From Aliiroseovarius sediminilitoris (GTDB lineage Bacteria; Pseudomonadota; Alphaproteobacteria; Rhodobacterales; Rhodobacteraceae), in contig NZ_FOJB01000001.1 in NCBI RefSeq assembly GCF_900109955.1, positions 2,480,001-2,544,000 of the forward strand: DNA of 64,000 nt, given 5' to 3'. The notes below the pieces were generated by a model that ran no database searches, had not been told where the DNA came from, and was given only the letters and a program-made list of their open reading frames with translations. A program made the translations under genes and the position numbers. Of the stretch, positions 33,701 to 41,053 are shown one piece after another (position 1 is the first letter of the stretch; every line of letters starts with the position of its first letter).

Positions 33701-35365
33701 TTAGGGTCGGCTTGCCCGGGCCATCAGGGCCACGGCGCACAGGCCCACGGCGATGACCATCAAGGCCGGTGGGGCGGCTTGGCCGAGTTGTTCAAGCGAT
33801 GCTTGCTCATAGACCCGGGTGGCCAGAGTGCCATAATTGAAGGGGCGTAACAGTAGGGTTGCAGGCAGTTCTTTGACGCTGTCGACGAATACCAGCAGCA
33901 AGGCCGTGCCGACCGAACTTCTGATCAGGGGAACATAGACCTCGGACAAGGCACCACGCGCCGATCGTCCCAGTGATCGTGCCGCCATGGGCAAGTTGGG
34001 GGAAACACGTCCAATGGCCGCGTCTGCGGCCCCTTGCGCAATGGCAAAGAAACGCACGCAATATGCATAGACCACGGCAAAGGCCGTCCCGGTCATCATC
34101 AGACCCGGATCCCAGCCTGTCATCGCGAGCACGCCATCGGCCAACATATTGTCCGTCGCCGCCATCGGGATCAAAATACCGATCCCAAGCACAGCACCGG
34201 GTGCGGCGTAACCAATCGTGGTCAACGGCATCAGCTTTCGCGGCACAGGATGCCCGGTCAAACGAACGCCATACACCAGAAACAGCGCAGCGGCGACCGT
34301 TACAACGGCGGCGATGCCGCCTACCGTCAGAGTATGCCAGAGCGCCGAGAACAGTCCGTTTGACAGCCAATATTCCGGTTTGGAAATGGCATGACCCAAC
34401 AGCACGAAGACTGGCAAGACGAACCCAACTAAAAACGGAATGGCGCAGGCAATCAAAGCCATGATGCCGGGCACAGGCCCCAGCGCGCGCGCCTCGACCG
34501 GACGGCTTTGACGCGACATGCGGTAAAAGCGGCTGCGGGATCGGCTGATCTTTTCCAGCGCGGCCAGCAGGAACACGAAGACAAGGATCACCAATGCGAT
34601 CTGCGCGGCCCCTCCTGCGTTATGACTTTCCAGCCAGACCGTGAAGATACCCGTGGTCAAGGTCTGGACCGCGAAGTAATCCACAACTCCGAAATCAGAC
34701 ACCGTTTCCATCATGACGATGGCGACCCCTGCGGCGATGGCTGGGCGCGCCAAGGGCATCCCGACGCGCCAGAACCGCGCAAATGGCCCTGCGCCCAAAG
34801 CGCGCGCAACCTCATAGGCGTCACCTGATTGTTCGCGAAAGGCGGCACGCGCCAACAAAAACACATATGGGTTCAGGGCAGCGGTCAGCACCAGAACGGC
34901 AGACCAACGCGACCGGATCTGAGGAAACCAGTAATCCGCCGAACTTTCCCATCCGAACAGGGCGCGCATCCCGGTCTGAACCGGGCCTGCATATTCCAGA
35001 AAATCAACGAGGGCATAGGCGCCGACATAAGCGGGGATCGCGAGCGGTGTCAGCAACAACCATTCCAACCAGCGGGCGCCGGGAAACCGATACATGGTGA
35101 TCAGCCATGCGGATCCGGTGCCGACCGCCGCCGACAACGTGCCCACGGCCAGGCTCAGCAACAGCGTGTTTGAAACATAGCGCGGCAGTGTCGTATTCAG
35201 AAGGTGCGGCCACGCGTTCTCGGCCGGGGTCATGGCCAGCCAGACGATCGACAGGATGGGCAAAAGAACCAACAGCGCGATCACAATCGCCCCGATGGAC
35301 CAAAGGTCTGGCAAGCGGCGGTCACGGCGTTGTGTCGCAATCTGAGTCTTTTGGTCAGTCATCAA
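33701..35365 (-). CDS. fused Fe3+-type ABC transporter permease
   Basis: A 554-residue inner-membrane protein of the FbpB/SfuB/AfuB type, with two permease units in one chain and about 12 helices. Each half has an EAA-like loop: YEVARALGAGPFARFWRVGMPLARPA (residues 185-210) and AARSLGRSARGALSEVYVPLIRSS (about 467-490). The subfamily imports ferric iron or related anions with a periplasmic binding protein and one ATPase. Neither partner gene is adjacent, so they lie elsewhere. A double ATG start is present at 35365/35362, with no strong ribosome site. Confidence 0.88.
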   Translation of the reverse strand: MMTDQKTQIATQRRDRRLPDLWSIGAIVIALLVLLPILSIVWLAMTPAENAWPHLLNTTLPRYVSNTLLLSLAVGTLSAAVGTGSAWLITMYRFPGARWLEWLLLTPLAIPAYVGAYALVDFLEYAGPVQTGMRALFGWESSADYWFPQIRSRWSAVLVLTAALNPYVFLLARAAFREQSGDAYEVARALGAGPFARFWRVGMPLARPAIAAGVAIVMMETVSDFGVVDYFAVQTLTTGIFTVWLESHNAGGAAQIALVILVFVFLLAALEKISRSRSRFYRMSRQSRPVEARALGPVPGIMALIACAIPFLVGFVLPVFVLLGHAISKPEYWLSNGLFSALWHTLTVGGIAAVVTVAAALFLVYGVRLTGHPVPRKLMPLTTIGYAAPGAVLGIGILIPMAATDNMLADGVLAMTGWDPGLMMTGTAFAVVYAYCVRFFAIAQGAADAAIGRVSPNLPMAARSLGRSARGALSEVYVPLIRSSVGTALLLVFVDSVKELPATLLLRPFNYGTLATRVYEQASLEQLGQAAPPALMVIAVGLCAVALMARASRP

Positions 35366-35451
35366 TTGTCCGTTTAGCCTGAAACAGGTTTAACTGTCCA
35401 GAAATCCAACATATGTTTCATGGGGTCGACTGCAAAAAAGGCCGGTTCTGA

Positions 35452-36327
35452 ATGCAAATCTGTTTCCACCTTGGCGCCCACTGCACGGACGACGACCAGT
35501 TGACAAAATCGCTGCTTAAAAACAGTGGGCAACTGGCGAAACTCGGGGTCGCTGTTCCCGGTCCCGGTCGGTATCGGGGGCTGTTGGCCGACGCGCTGGT
35601 GAAGCTACAGGGTGCACGCGCCGATGACGACACGCAGGAAATGTTGCTGGATACCTTGGTCGATAGCACGGACGCCCAGCGGCTGGTCCTGGGCCACAAG
35701 AACTTCTTGGGCGCGCCGCATCGCTCGATTGAGAACAACCAACTCTATCACCTTGCCAAACGCAACACGGCTTGGATCCGCAACCTGTTTGCCAATCACG
35801 AGGTCAGTTTCTTCATCGGGCTGCGCAACCCGGCCACCTTCGTACCTGCCGTCCTGAGTATGGTGCCCGCCGCTGACCGCGCGTCCCTGCTGGCCCAGAT
35901 TGATCCGCATAGCCTGCGGTGGTCCGACATGCTGCTGACGATCCGGGAAGCCAATCCCGCCACACCAATCATCGTCTGGTGCAACGAAGACACACCACTT
36001 TTATGGCCCGAGATCATGCAGGTGATCACGGGCGTAAACGACAGTAAACCGCTGGATGGGGCGCTGGATATTCTCAGACCAATCATGACTCCAGACGGGT
36101 TTCAAAGGATGCTGGATTATCTGGGAAAAACCGAGATCCCCAGCCCACAACAGCGCCGGCGGGTAATCGTCACATTTCTCGAGAAATATGCCATCCCTGA
36201 CGAAATCGAAGAGGAAATCGACCTTCCGGGCTGGACTGAGGCGATGATCGACGACCTGAGCGATGCCTATGATCGAGATCTTGATCAGATCGAGCGGATC
36301 GAAGGAGTTACCCTTCTGGTAACATAG
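35452..36327 (+). CDS. sulfotransferase-like protein with degenerate PAPS site
   Basis: A 291-residue protein. Its opening ICFHLGAHCTDDDQLTKSLLKN and VAVPGPGRYR resemble the start of bacterial sulfotransferase-type P-loop proteins (pattern H.GAHKTGTTS....L..N, then G...PG.GR). The Lys-Thr-Gly-Thr-Thr of the PAPS 5'-phosphosulfate loop is replaced by Cys-Thr-Asp-Asp-Asp. The rest matches no domain I know. It starts 86 bases from the divergent permease and ends before a good terminator. It probably does not transfer sulfate; function is unknown. Confidence 0.6.
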   Translation: MQICFHLGAHCTDDDQLTKSLLKNSGQLAKLGVAVPGPGRYRGLLADALVKLQGARADDDTQEMLLDTLVDSTDAQRLVLGHKNFLGAPHRSIENNQLYHLAKRNTAWIRNLFANHEVSFFIGLRNPATFVPAVLSMVPAADRASLLAQIDPHSLRWSDMLLTIREANPATPIIVWCNEDTPLLWPEIMQVITGVNDSKPLDGALDILRPIMTPDGFQRMLDYLGKTEIPSPQQRRRVIVTFLEKYAIPDEIEEEIDLPGWTEAMIDDLSDAYDRDLDQIERIEGVTLLVT

Positions 36328-36333
36328 GCAAAA

Positions 36334-36354
36334 AACCCGCCAGATTGGCGGGTT
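36334..36354. terminator. bidirectional intrinsic terminator
   Basis: A 9-bp perfect stem (AACCCGCCA with TGGCGGGTT) with a GAT loop, flanked by an A run on the left and TTCTCTC on the right. It lies between the convergent sulfotransferase-like and GapR genes; the A run gives a T tract on the minus strand. Confidence 0.8.
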
Positions 36355-36379
36355 CTCTCGTCTTCACGCGCGGCCGGAC

Positions 36380-36637
36380 TTACATGCCCAGCGCTTCCTT
36401 ATACATTTCCAACACCGCTTCTTCTTCGGCGATGTCATCCTTGTCGCGTTTGCGCAGCGCGATGACCTTGCGCATGACCTTGGTGTCATAGCCACGCGCC
36501 TTGGCTTCGGCCATCACCTCTTTCTGCTGATCTGCAAGGTCTTTCTTTTCCATATCCAGCCGCTCAATCCGCTCTATGAATTGGCGTAGTTCGTTGGCGG
36601 TTACGCGATAGCTGTTATCGGCCTGAGTGTCGTCCAT
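36380..36637 (-). CDS. gapR: GapR/DUF2312 family nucleoid-associated protein
   Basis: An 85-residue, mostly coiled-coil protein. In Caulobacter, GapR (DUF2312) encircles overtwisted DNA ahead of replication and transcription. The family pattern is intact: LRQFIERIERLDMEKKDL, then EVMAEAKARGYDTKVMRKVIALRKRDKD, then EEAVLEMYKEALGM. I chose the ATG at 36637 (MDDTQADN) because GGATCAC precedes it. The length equals the family norm. Confidence 0.9.
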   Translation of the reverse strand: MDDTQADNSYRVTANELRQFIERIERLDMEKKDLADQQKEVMAEAKARGYDTKVMRKVIALRKRDKDDIAEEEAVLEMYKEALGM

Positions 36638-36791
36638 GTGATCCTCTTCTTCGGGTTGCCTCTGACTAGCCAATCCCCCTGTCCGCTTCAAGAGCGGCAG
36701 ATGCCGCGAAATTGTGAAACGGCAAAGCGCCGCCGGGGTTGCACCGATCCGCGTGGCGCGTTAGGCGATCGTCATAAGAACGGAGGACGCC

Positions 36792-37007
36792 ATGGATTGG
36801 CTGATCATCATCGGAGCGGTCATGTCGCTGGTCGGACTGGCTGGATTGCTGGCCAGTGCGTTCAAGGTCATGAAGGCAAAGCGCGAAAATCTGGACGACG
36901 CCGCCCTGCGCGCGCGGGTTCAGAAAGCGATGGCCCTGAATATGGGCGGATTGGCCTTGTCCGTGATCGGGCTGATGTTTGTGATCCTGGGCGTTTCCCT
37001 GTCCTGA
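36792..37007 (+). CDS. 71-residue small membrane protein
   Basis: A short protein with two transmembrane segments (about residues 4-24 and 50-69) joined by a basic loop that contains KVMKAKRENLDD. AACGGAGGACGCC provides a strong ribosome site before the ATG. It lies alone between the leftward gapR and the convergent fatty acid oxidation gene. I do not recognise a family. Confidence 0.65.
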   Translation: MDWLIIIGAVMSLVGLAGLLASAFKVMKAKRENLDDAALRARVQKAMALNMGGLALSVIGLMFVILGVSLS

Positions 37008-37035
37008 CGCCGGGCGCTGTCCGCGGCACCACCTA

Positions 37036-39129
37036 TCAATCGTCGTTCAGATCACTGAAATGCCGTCCGTTCTTGATCAACTCGTCGAACAGAGGGGATG
37101 GCGCCCAGAATTTTGGCTCTTCCTCCTGATAGGATTTCAACGCATTCTTAACCGTCAACAACCCACGTTGGTCGGCGGCCATCATTGGTCCCCCGCGAAA
37201 GCGCGGGAACCCATAACCATACAGCAAGACCACGTCGATATCCGAAGGGCGGAGCGCTACACCTTCGTCCAGCAGTCGCGCGCCTTCATTGACCATGGCG
37301 CTCAGGCATCGCTGCTGAATCTCATCATTTGAAAAGGCGCGCGGGCTAATGCCTTTTTTGCGCCTCTCATCCTCGATGATTGCCAGTGCGTCGTGATTTT
37401 CCACCGGCCCAAGCCCGTGGCCATGCACATAATAACCACGGCCGGCCTTCTGACCGAACCATCCTTGTTCACACATCCGGTCGCCAATCGCCACATAGCG
37501 GTCGCTTGGGTCACGGGTCGCGGCAAGGCGCTTGCGACGTGCCCATGAAATATCAAGCCCCGCCATATCAAGAACCTGATACGGCCCGACCGGAAAGCCA
37601 TAAGCCCGCATCGCCGCGTCGATCTGCGCGGGGCTCGCGCCGTCTTCCAGCATGAAATCTGCGGCCAGACGATACGCCGCCAGAACGCGGTTTCCAATGA
37701 ATCCATCGGCGACACCGGCCCGCACCGGCACTTTTCGAAGCTTTTTCGCCAACGCAAATCCGGTGGCAACCACATCACGGTGGGTTTTTGCGCCCACGAC
37801 AACCTCAAGCAGCTTCATGATATGGGCGGGTGAGAAGAAGTGATACCCGACAACATCCTGCGGACGCGAAATCGTCGCGGCCAGCGCATCAATATCCAGA
37901 TATGACGTATTGGTCGCCAGAATGGCACCGGGGCGCATGACCTTGTCCAGTTGTTGAAACACATCGCGCTTGACGGTTTCATCTTCGAACACTGCCTCGA
38001 TGACCAGATTAACTTGGGACAGATCGGCCATGTCGGTGGTACCGCGCAGGCGGGCCATACGGTCGTCTGCTGCGGCCTGATCAATGCGCCCCTTGCCAAC
38101 CGATTTCTCATAATTATCCCGGACCCTGTCCACTCCGTGCGCCAGACCGTCATTATCCCGTTCGACCAGAGTGACGGGAAAGCCTGCATCAAGACAGGAA
38201 ATCGTGATGCCCACCCCCATCGTGCCCGCACCAACAACCCCAATGGCTGACACATCACGCAGCTTGGCCCCTTCCAACTCGGGCACTTTTGCTGCGCGTC
38301 GTTCGGCAAAGAACGCATGACGCAACGCCGTGGCCTCAGACCCTCGTTCGCAATCATCGAAACATTGCCGCTCCAAAGCGATGCCAGCATCAAACGGCAA
38401 CAAAAGGGCGGATTCGACGCAATCGACAATGCACCGGACCGAGGGAACAAAGTTCCCGGCGACACGACCACGCCACGACTTGATCGCTTCGGTGTATCGG
38501 ACAGGATCCGCGAACCCTTCACTTCGCTCGCGCGTGGGGCGTGCCGGGGTCTCTTGCGCAATCATGTTCTTGGCAGATGCCAGCGCTGCCCGGTCAAGAT
38601 TCTTGTGAATCACCTTCTCGATCAAGCCCATCTCGGCGGCCCGATCTGCCGAGATGGGCTTGCCGGTGATCATCAGATCAAGTGCGGCGTTCGCGCCAGT
38701 AATGCGCGGCATCCGTTGCGTCCCGCCGCCACCTGGCAGCACACCCAGATTGACTTCAGGCAATCCCATGATCGCATCGTGCAGCGCAATGCGATAGTGA
38801 CAGGCCAGAGCCAGTTCAAACCCGCCACCCAGCGCGTGACCGTGGATGGCCGCCAGCACCGGTTTTTTGCAGGCTTCGATCCGGGCGCAGACATCCGACA
38901 GGATGGGGGCCGCCCGTGGGCGTCCGAACTCACGCACATCGGCGCCCGCCGGGAAGGTTTTCCCCTCAGCAGACAGGACAATGGCCCCGACGCGGTCGTC
39001 TGAATCGGCACGTTCAAACGCGTCCATCAAGCCCTGCCGGACCACCTGATTCAGCGCATTAACGGGTGGATTTGAAATCTTGATGAGGGCGACGCCATCC
39101 TCGACGTCATACTGAACCTGTGCTGTCAT
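37036..39129 (-). CDS. multifunctional enoyl-CoA hydratase/3-hydroxyacyl-CoA dehydrogenase
   Basis: A 697-residue FadB/FadJ-like protein for beta-oxidation. The N-terminal crotonase domain (1-190) has HGHALGGGFELALACHYRIA and LPEVNLGVLPGGGGTQR with the catalytic Glu. The NAD-binding domain starts at about residue 290 (GVVGAGTMGVGI). The C-terminal 3-hydroxyacyl-CoA dehydrogenase domains contain GYHFFSPAHIMKLLEVV and GFIGNRVLAAYR, with a second partial copy at the end. GGAGG lies just before the ATG at 39129, which I preferred over one eight codons upstream. No thiolase gene is adjacent. Confidence 0.94.
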   Translation of the reverse strand: MTAQVQYDVEDGVALIKISNPPVNALNQVVRQGLMDAFERADSDDRVGAIVLSAEGKTFPAGADVREFGRPRAAPILSDVCARIEACKKPVLAAIHGHALGGGFELALACHYRIALHDAIMGLPEVNLGVLPGGGGTQRMPRITGANAALDLMITGKPISADRAAEMGLIEKVIHKNLDRAALASAKNMIAQETPARPTRERSEGFADPVRYTEAIKSWRGRVAGNFVPSVRCIVDCVESALLLPFDAGIALERQCFDDCERGSEATALRHAFFAERRAAKVPELEGAKLRDVSAIGVVGAGTMGVGITISCLDAGFPVTLVERDNDGLAHGVDRVRDNYEKSVGKGRIDQAAADDRMARLRGTTDMADLSQVNLVIEAVFEDETVKRDVFQQLDKVMRPGAILATNTSYLDIDALAATISRPQDVVGYHFFSPAHIMKLLEVVVGAKTHRDVVATGFALAKKLRKVPVRAGVADGFIGNRVLAAYRLAADFMLEDGASPAQIDAAMRAYGFPVGPYQVLDMAGLDISWARRKRLAATRDPSDRYVAIGDRMCEQGWFGQKAGRGYYVHGHGLGPVENHDALAIIEDERRKKGISPRAFSNDEIQQRCLSAMVNEGARLLDEGVALRPSDIDVVLLYGYGFPRFRGGPMMAADQRGLLTVKNALKSYQEEEPKFWAPSPLFDELIKNGRHFSDLNDD

Positions 39130-39294
39130 CTGCGCCTCCGTCCCTGCCTGCATTCAGTCGCCAGATAAAAGCGCCTTTTGTCAATGGTCTGGGGGCGAAA
39201 ACTGATCACTTTCGACCAGCCGGTCGACAATGCCGCAAGCAGAACACTGCTTGGGTGGCACGCGTCCGCTTGACCGGTCGCGCGCTTGTTCCGG

Positions 39295-39507
39295 TCAAAC
39301 CGGCATATTATCGAACAGATCGTCGGCGTCATCATCCTCAAGGTCGGCTTCAAACTTCCGGAAATCCTCGGGCACCGGCTGGCCGGTCTTTTCCAACTCC
39401 GAGATTTTCTCGCGCAGCTGTTCTTGCAACACATGACGGTCTTCGGGTCGCTTGGCAATTTCGTCCAGGATCATGCTGATCGAGGCTTTAAGCTCTTCAA
39501 ATGCCAT
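39295..39507 (-). CDS. conserved 70-residue acidic helical protein
   Basis: A small soluble protein with one predicted long helix (residues 3-45, including ASISMILDEIAKRPEDRHVLQEQLREKI in pieces) and an acidic tail (DLEDDDADDLFDNM). A perfect GGAGG six bases before the ATG at 39507 supports translation. I recognise it as the sort of small conserved protein found in Rhodobacteraceae but know no function. The DksA-like gene lies 67 bases upstream on the same strand. Confidence 0.7.
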   Translation of the reverse strand: MAFEELKASISMILDEIAKRPEDRHVLQEQLREKISELEKTGQPVPEDFRKFEADLEDDDADDLFDNMPV

Positions 39508-39574
39508 TTTCTCCTCCAAGGTTCGTGATGATGTGTTCGGGTTCGTTACGCCATGTCAGCACCAAACGGGTGCG

Positions 39575-39901
39575 TCAGGCGTGTTTCGCAGCGCAATCGC
39601 GGCAGAATGGTGTATGCGGCACAACATCAAGGCGTTCCGATGAAATCTCGGTGCCGCAGGTCATACAGAAGCCAAACTCGCCTTCGTCGATCCGCGCGAG
39701 CGCCGCTTTGATCTTCACAAGCTCATCCTGCCCCGAAGTCCCCAAACCTTCAAGCACTTCGTCTTCTTCTCGCTCGACAGCCAGTTCTTCCCAGTCCTTT
39801 GAGCTATGACTCTCCAGTTCTTCTTCGATCTCGTGAAGCCGCGCATCCAGCTCTTTCTGGCGCGCCTGCAACATGCTTTGGTACTTGCTCACATCAACCA
39901 T
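39575..39901 (-). CDS. DksA/TraR-family zinc-finger protein
   Basis: A 108-residue protein with a coiled-coil (about residues 5-60) and a C-terminal four-cysteine zinc finger (CMTCGTEISSERL, then PFCRDCA). DksA-type proteins enter the RNA polymerase secondary channel and modulate initiation with ppGpp. The coiled-coil tip lacks an obvious DxxDxA motif, and the protein is shorter than E. coli DksA (151), so this is a short paralogue. GGAG lies before the ATG at 39901. ppGpp dependence cannot be judged. Confidence 0.85.
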   Translation of the reverse strand: MVDVSKYQSMLQARQKELDARLHEIEEELESHSSKDWEELAVEREEDEVLEGLGTSGQDELVKIKAALARIDEGEFGFCMTCGTEISSERLDVVPHTPFCRDCAAKHA

Positions 39902-39996
39902 GGCGTTTCTCCTTCTCGACCTGATATTGGAACCAAGCAAAGCAGGTTGCTTTGATGCAGGTCAAGCCGACCACCGACGGTTGTAAAGTGAGGTAT

Positions 39997-40995
39997 TTAT
40001 TGACTTTCGGGGGCCAATACTGGTTCTGCATCAACACCGTCTGAACGGGCTGACAATGCGGCGGTCTGTTCGGGTTGGGCGGACAGGCCCGGAACATGCA
40101 GGTCGGCACGCTGCGCGGACGGATCCATCTCGATCCGAAGCGCCCGCTGGCCCGCCGCCTGCCCGAGCCGACAGGTGGCACGTATCTGCCCGGTCAGGTC
40201 TTCCAGCTCGACGCTGTCCAGCACGTCTCGGGTTAAAGTGATCACCATGCCAGGGGCCAATCCAGAAACATTGTCCAGCGACATGCGAACTCGATGTAAA
40301 ATGGCATGCAATTCAACTCGTGCGCCGAGTATGGCAGGCGGCGTTTCAGACGGCTTTTCCGGTCCTGCGCCAGACCTATGCGCAGCGGGTGGCTTGGTCG
40401 CGTCAAATGGCAGCAGAAGTGTCAGATGTCCCTGCTTGCCGCCGTTGCCCAGATCAAGAACCGCCCGATATCTCCGATACGCAATATCAGGCAAAGCCAT
40501 CTTGGCAGCGCGATAATCATCCAACTGGAGCGCAAAACGGAACCCATTGCAAAGGCTTGCCACCGGCAGCTGGGCCGCGGTCAGAGCCCTTTCCAGCCCT
40601 TCCAGCACAAGGTCAAAGAAATCCGCGCACATGGCCGCATCGGTTCGCGTCGTCGGGCGGGGGTGCGCAGGGCTGGGCAACACGCGCCCAATTGTTTGCA
40701 TTTCAATCACCGCGGCAATCAGATCAGGGTCCGCAACCAACAAGCCAAATCGGCTGTCAGCCCCTTCCGCGATGGCAAGCAGATCGTGCTCGGCAATGTC
40801 GCCGTCCAATACTGACAAGACGACACGGTCTTCGGTCACATCGGTCGCGTTGATCGAAAGGCCGGCGGTCGCGTCCCCTGCGCGCGCCAAAGCCTTGCCC
40901 AGAGCCACAGCGGCTGTCACCGGCGGGATCTCGGGTGGCGGGCGGCGCGCACCGGCCTTTTGGCGGATCGCGCTGATCTGATCGGGGTCAGCCAT
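39997..40995 (-). CDS. FliM/FliN-like (SpoA domain) protein
   Basis: A 332-residue protein. Its C-terminal part (about residues 225-300) has the FliM/FliN SpoA pattern: LGARVELHAILHRVRMSLDNVSGLAPGMVITL and a later GQIRATCRLGQ. The N-terminal part resembles FliM's CheC-like middle region only loosely. It directly follows the SLC5-fused kinase gene (58 bases between stop and start) and no other flagellar gene is present. The ATG at 40995 is preferred; a TTG frame starts at 41034. It may link the kinase to the motor or be a diverged C-ring protein. Confidence 0.7.
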   Translation of the reverse strand: MADPDQISAIRQKAGARRPPPEIPPVTAAVALGKALARAGDATAGLSINATDVTEDRVVLSVLDGDIAEHDLLAIAEGADSRFGLLVADPDLIAAVIEMQTIGRVLPSPAHPRPTTRTDAAMCADFFDLVLEGLERALTAAQLPVASLCNGFRFALQLDDYRAAKMALPDIAYRRYRAVLDLGNGGKQGHLTLLLPFDATKPPAAHRSGAGPEKPSETPPAILGARVELHAILHRVRMSLDNVSGLAPGMVITLTRDVLDSVELEDLTGQIRATCRLGQAAGQRALRIEMDPSAQRADLHVPGLSAQPEQTAALSARSDGVDAEPVLAPESQ

Positions 40996-41053
40996 GTCTG
41001 GTCCGTTCTGGTCGTATAGCATCAGACCTGACAAAACAAAGTTGACAATACGT

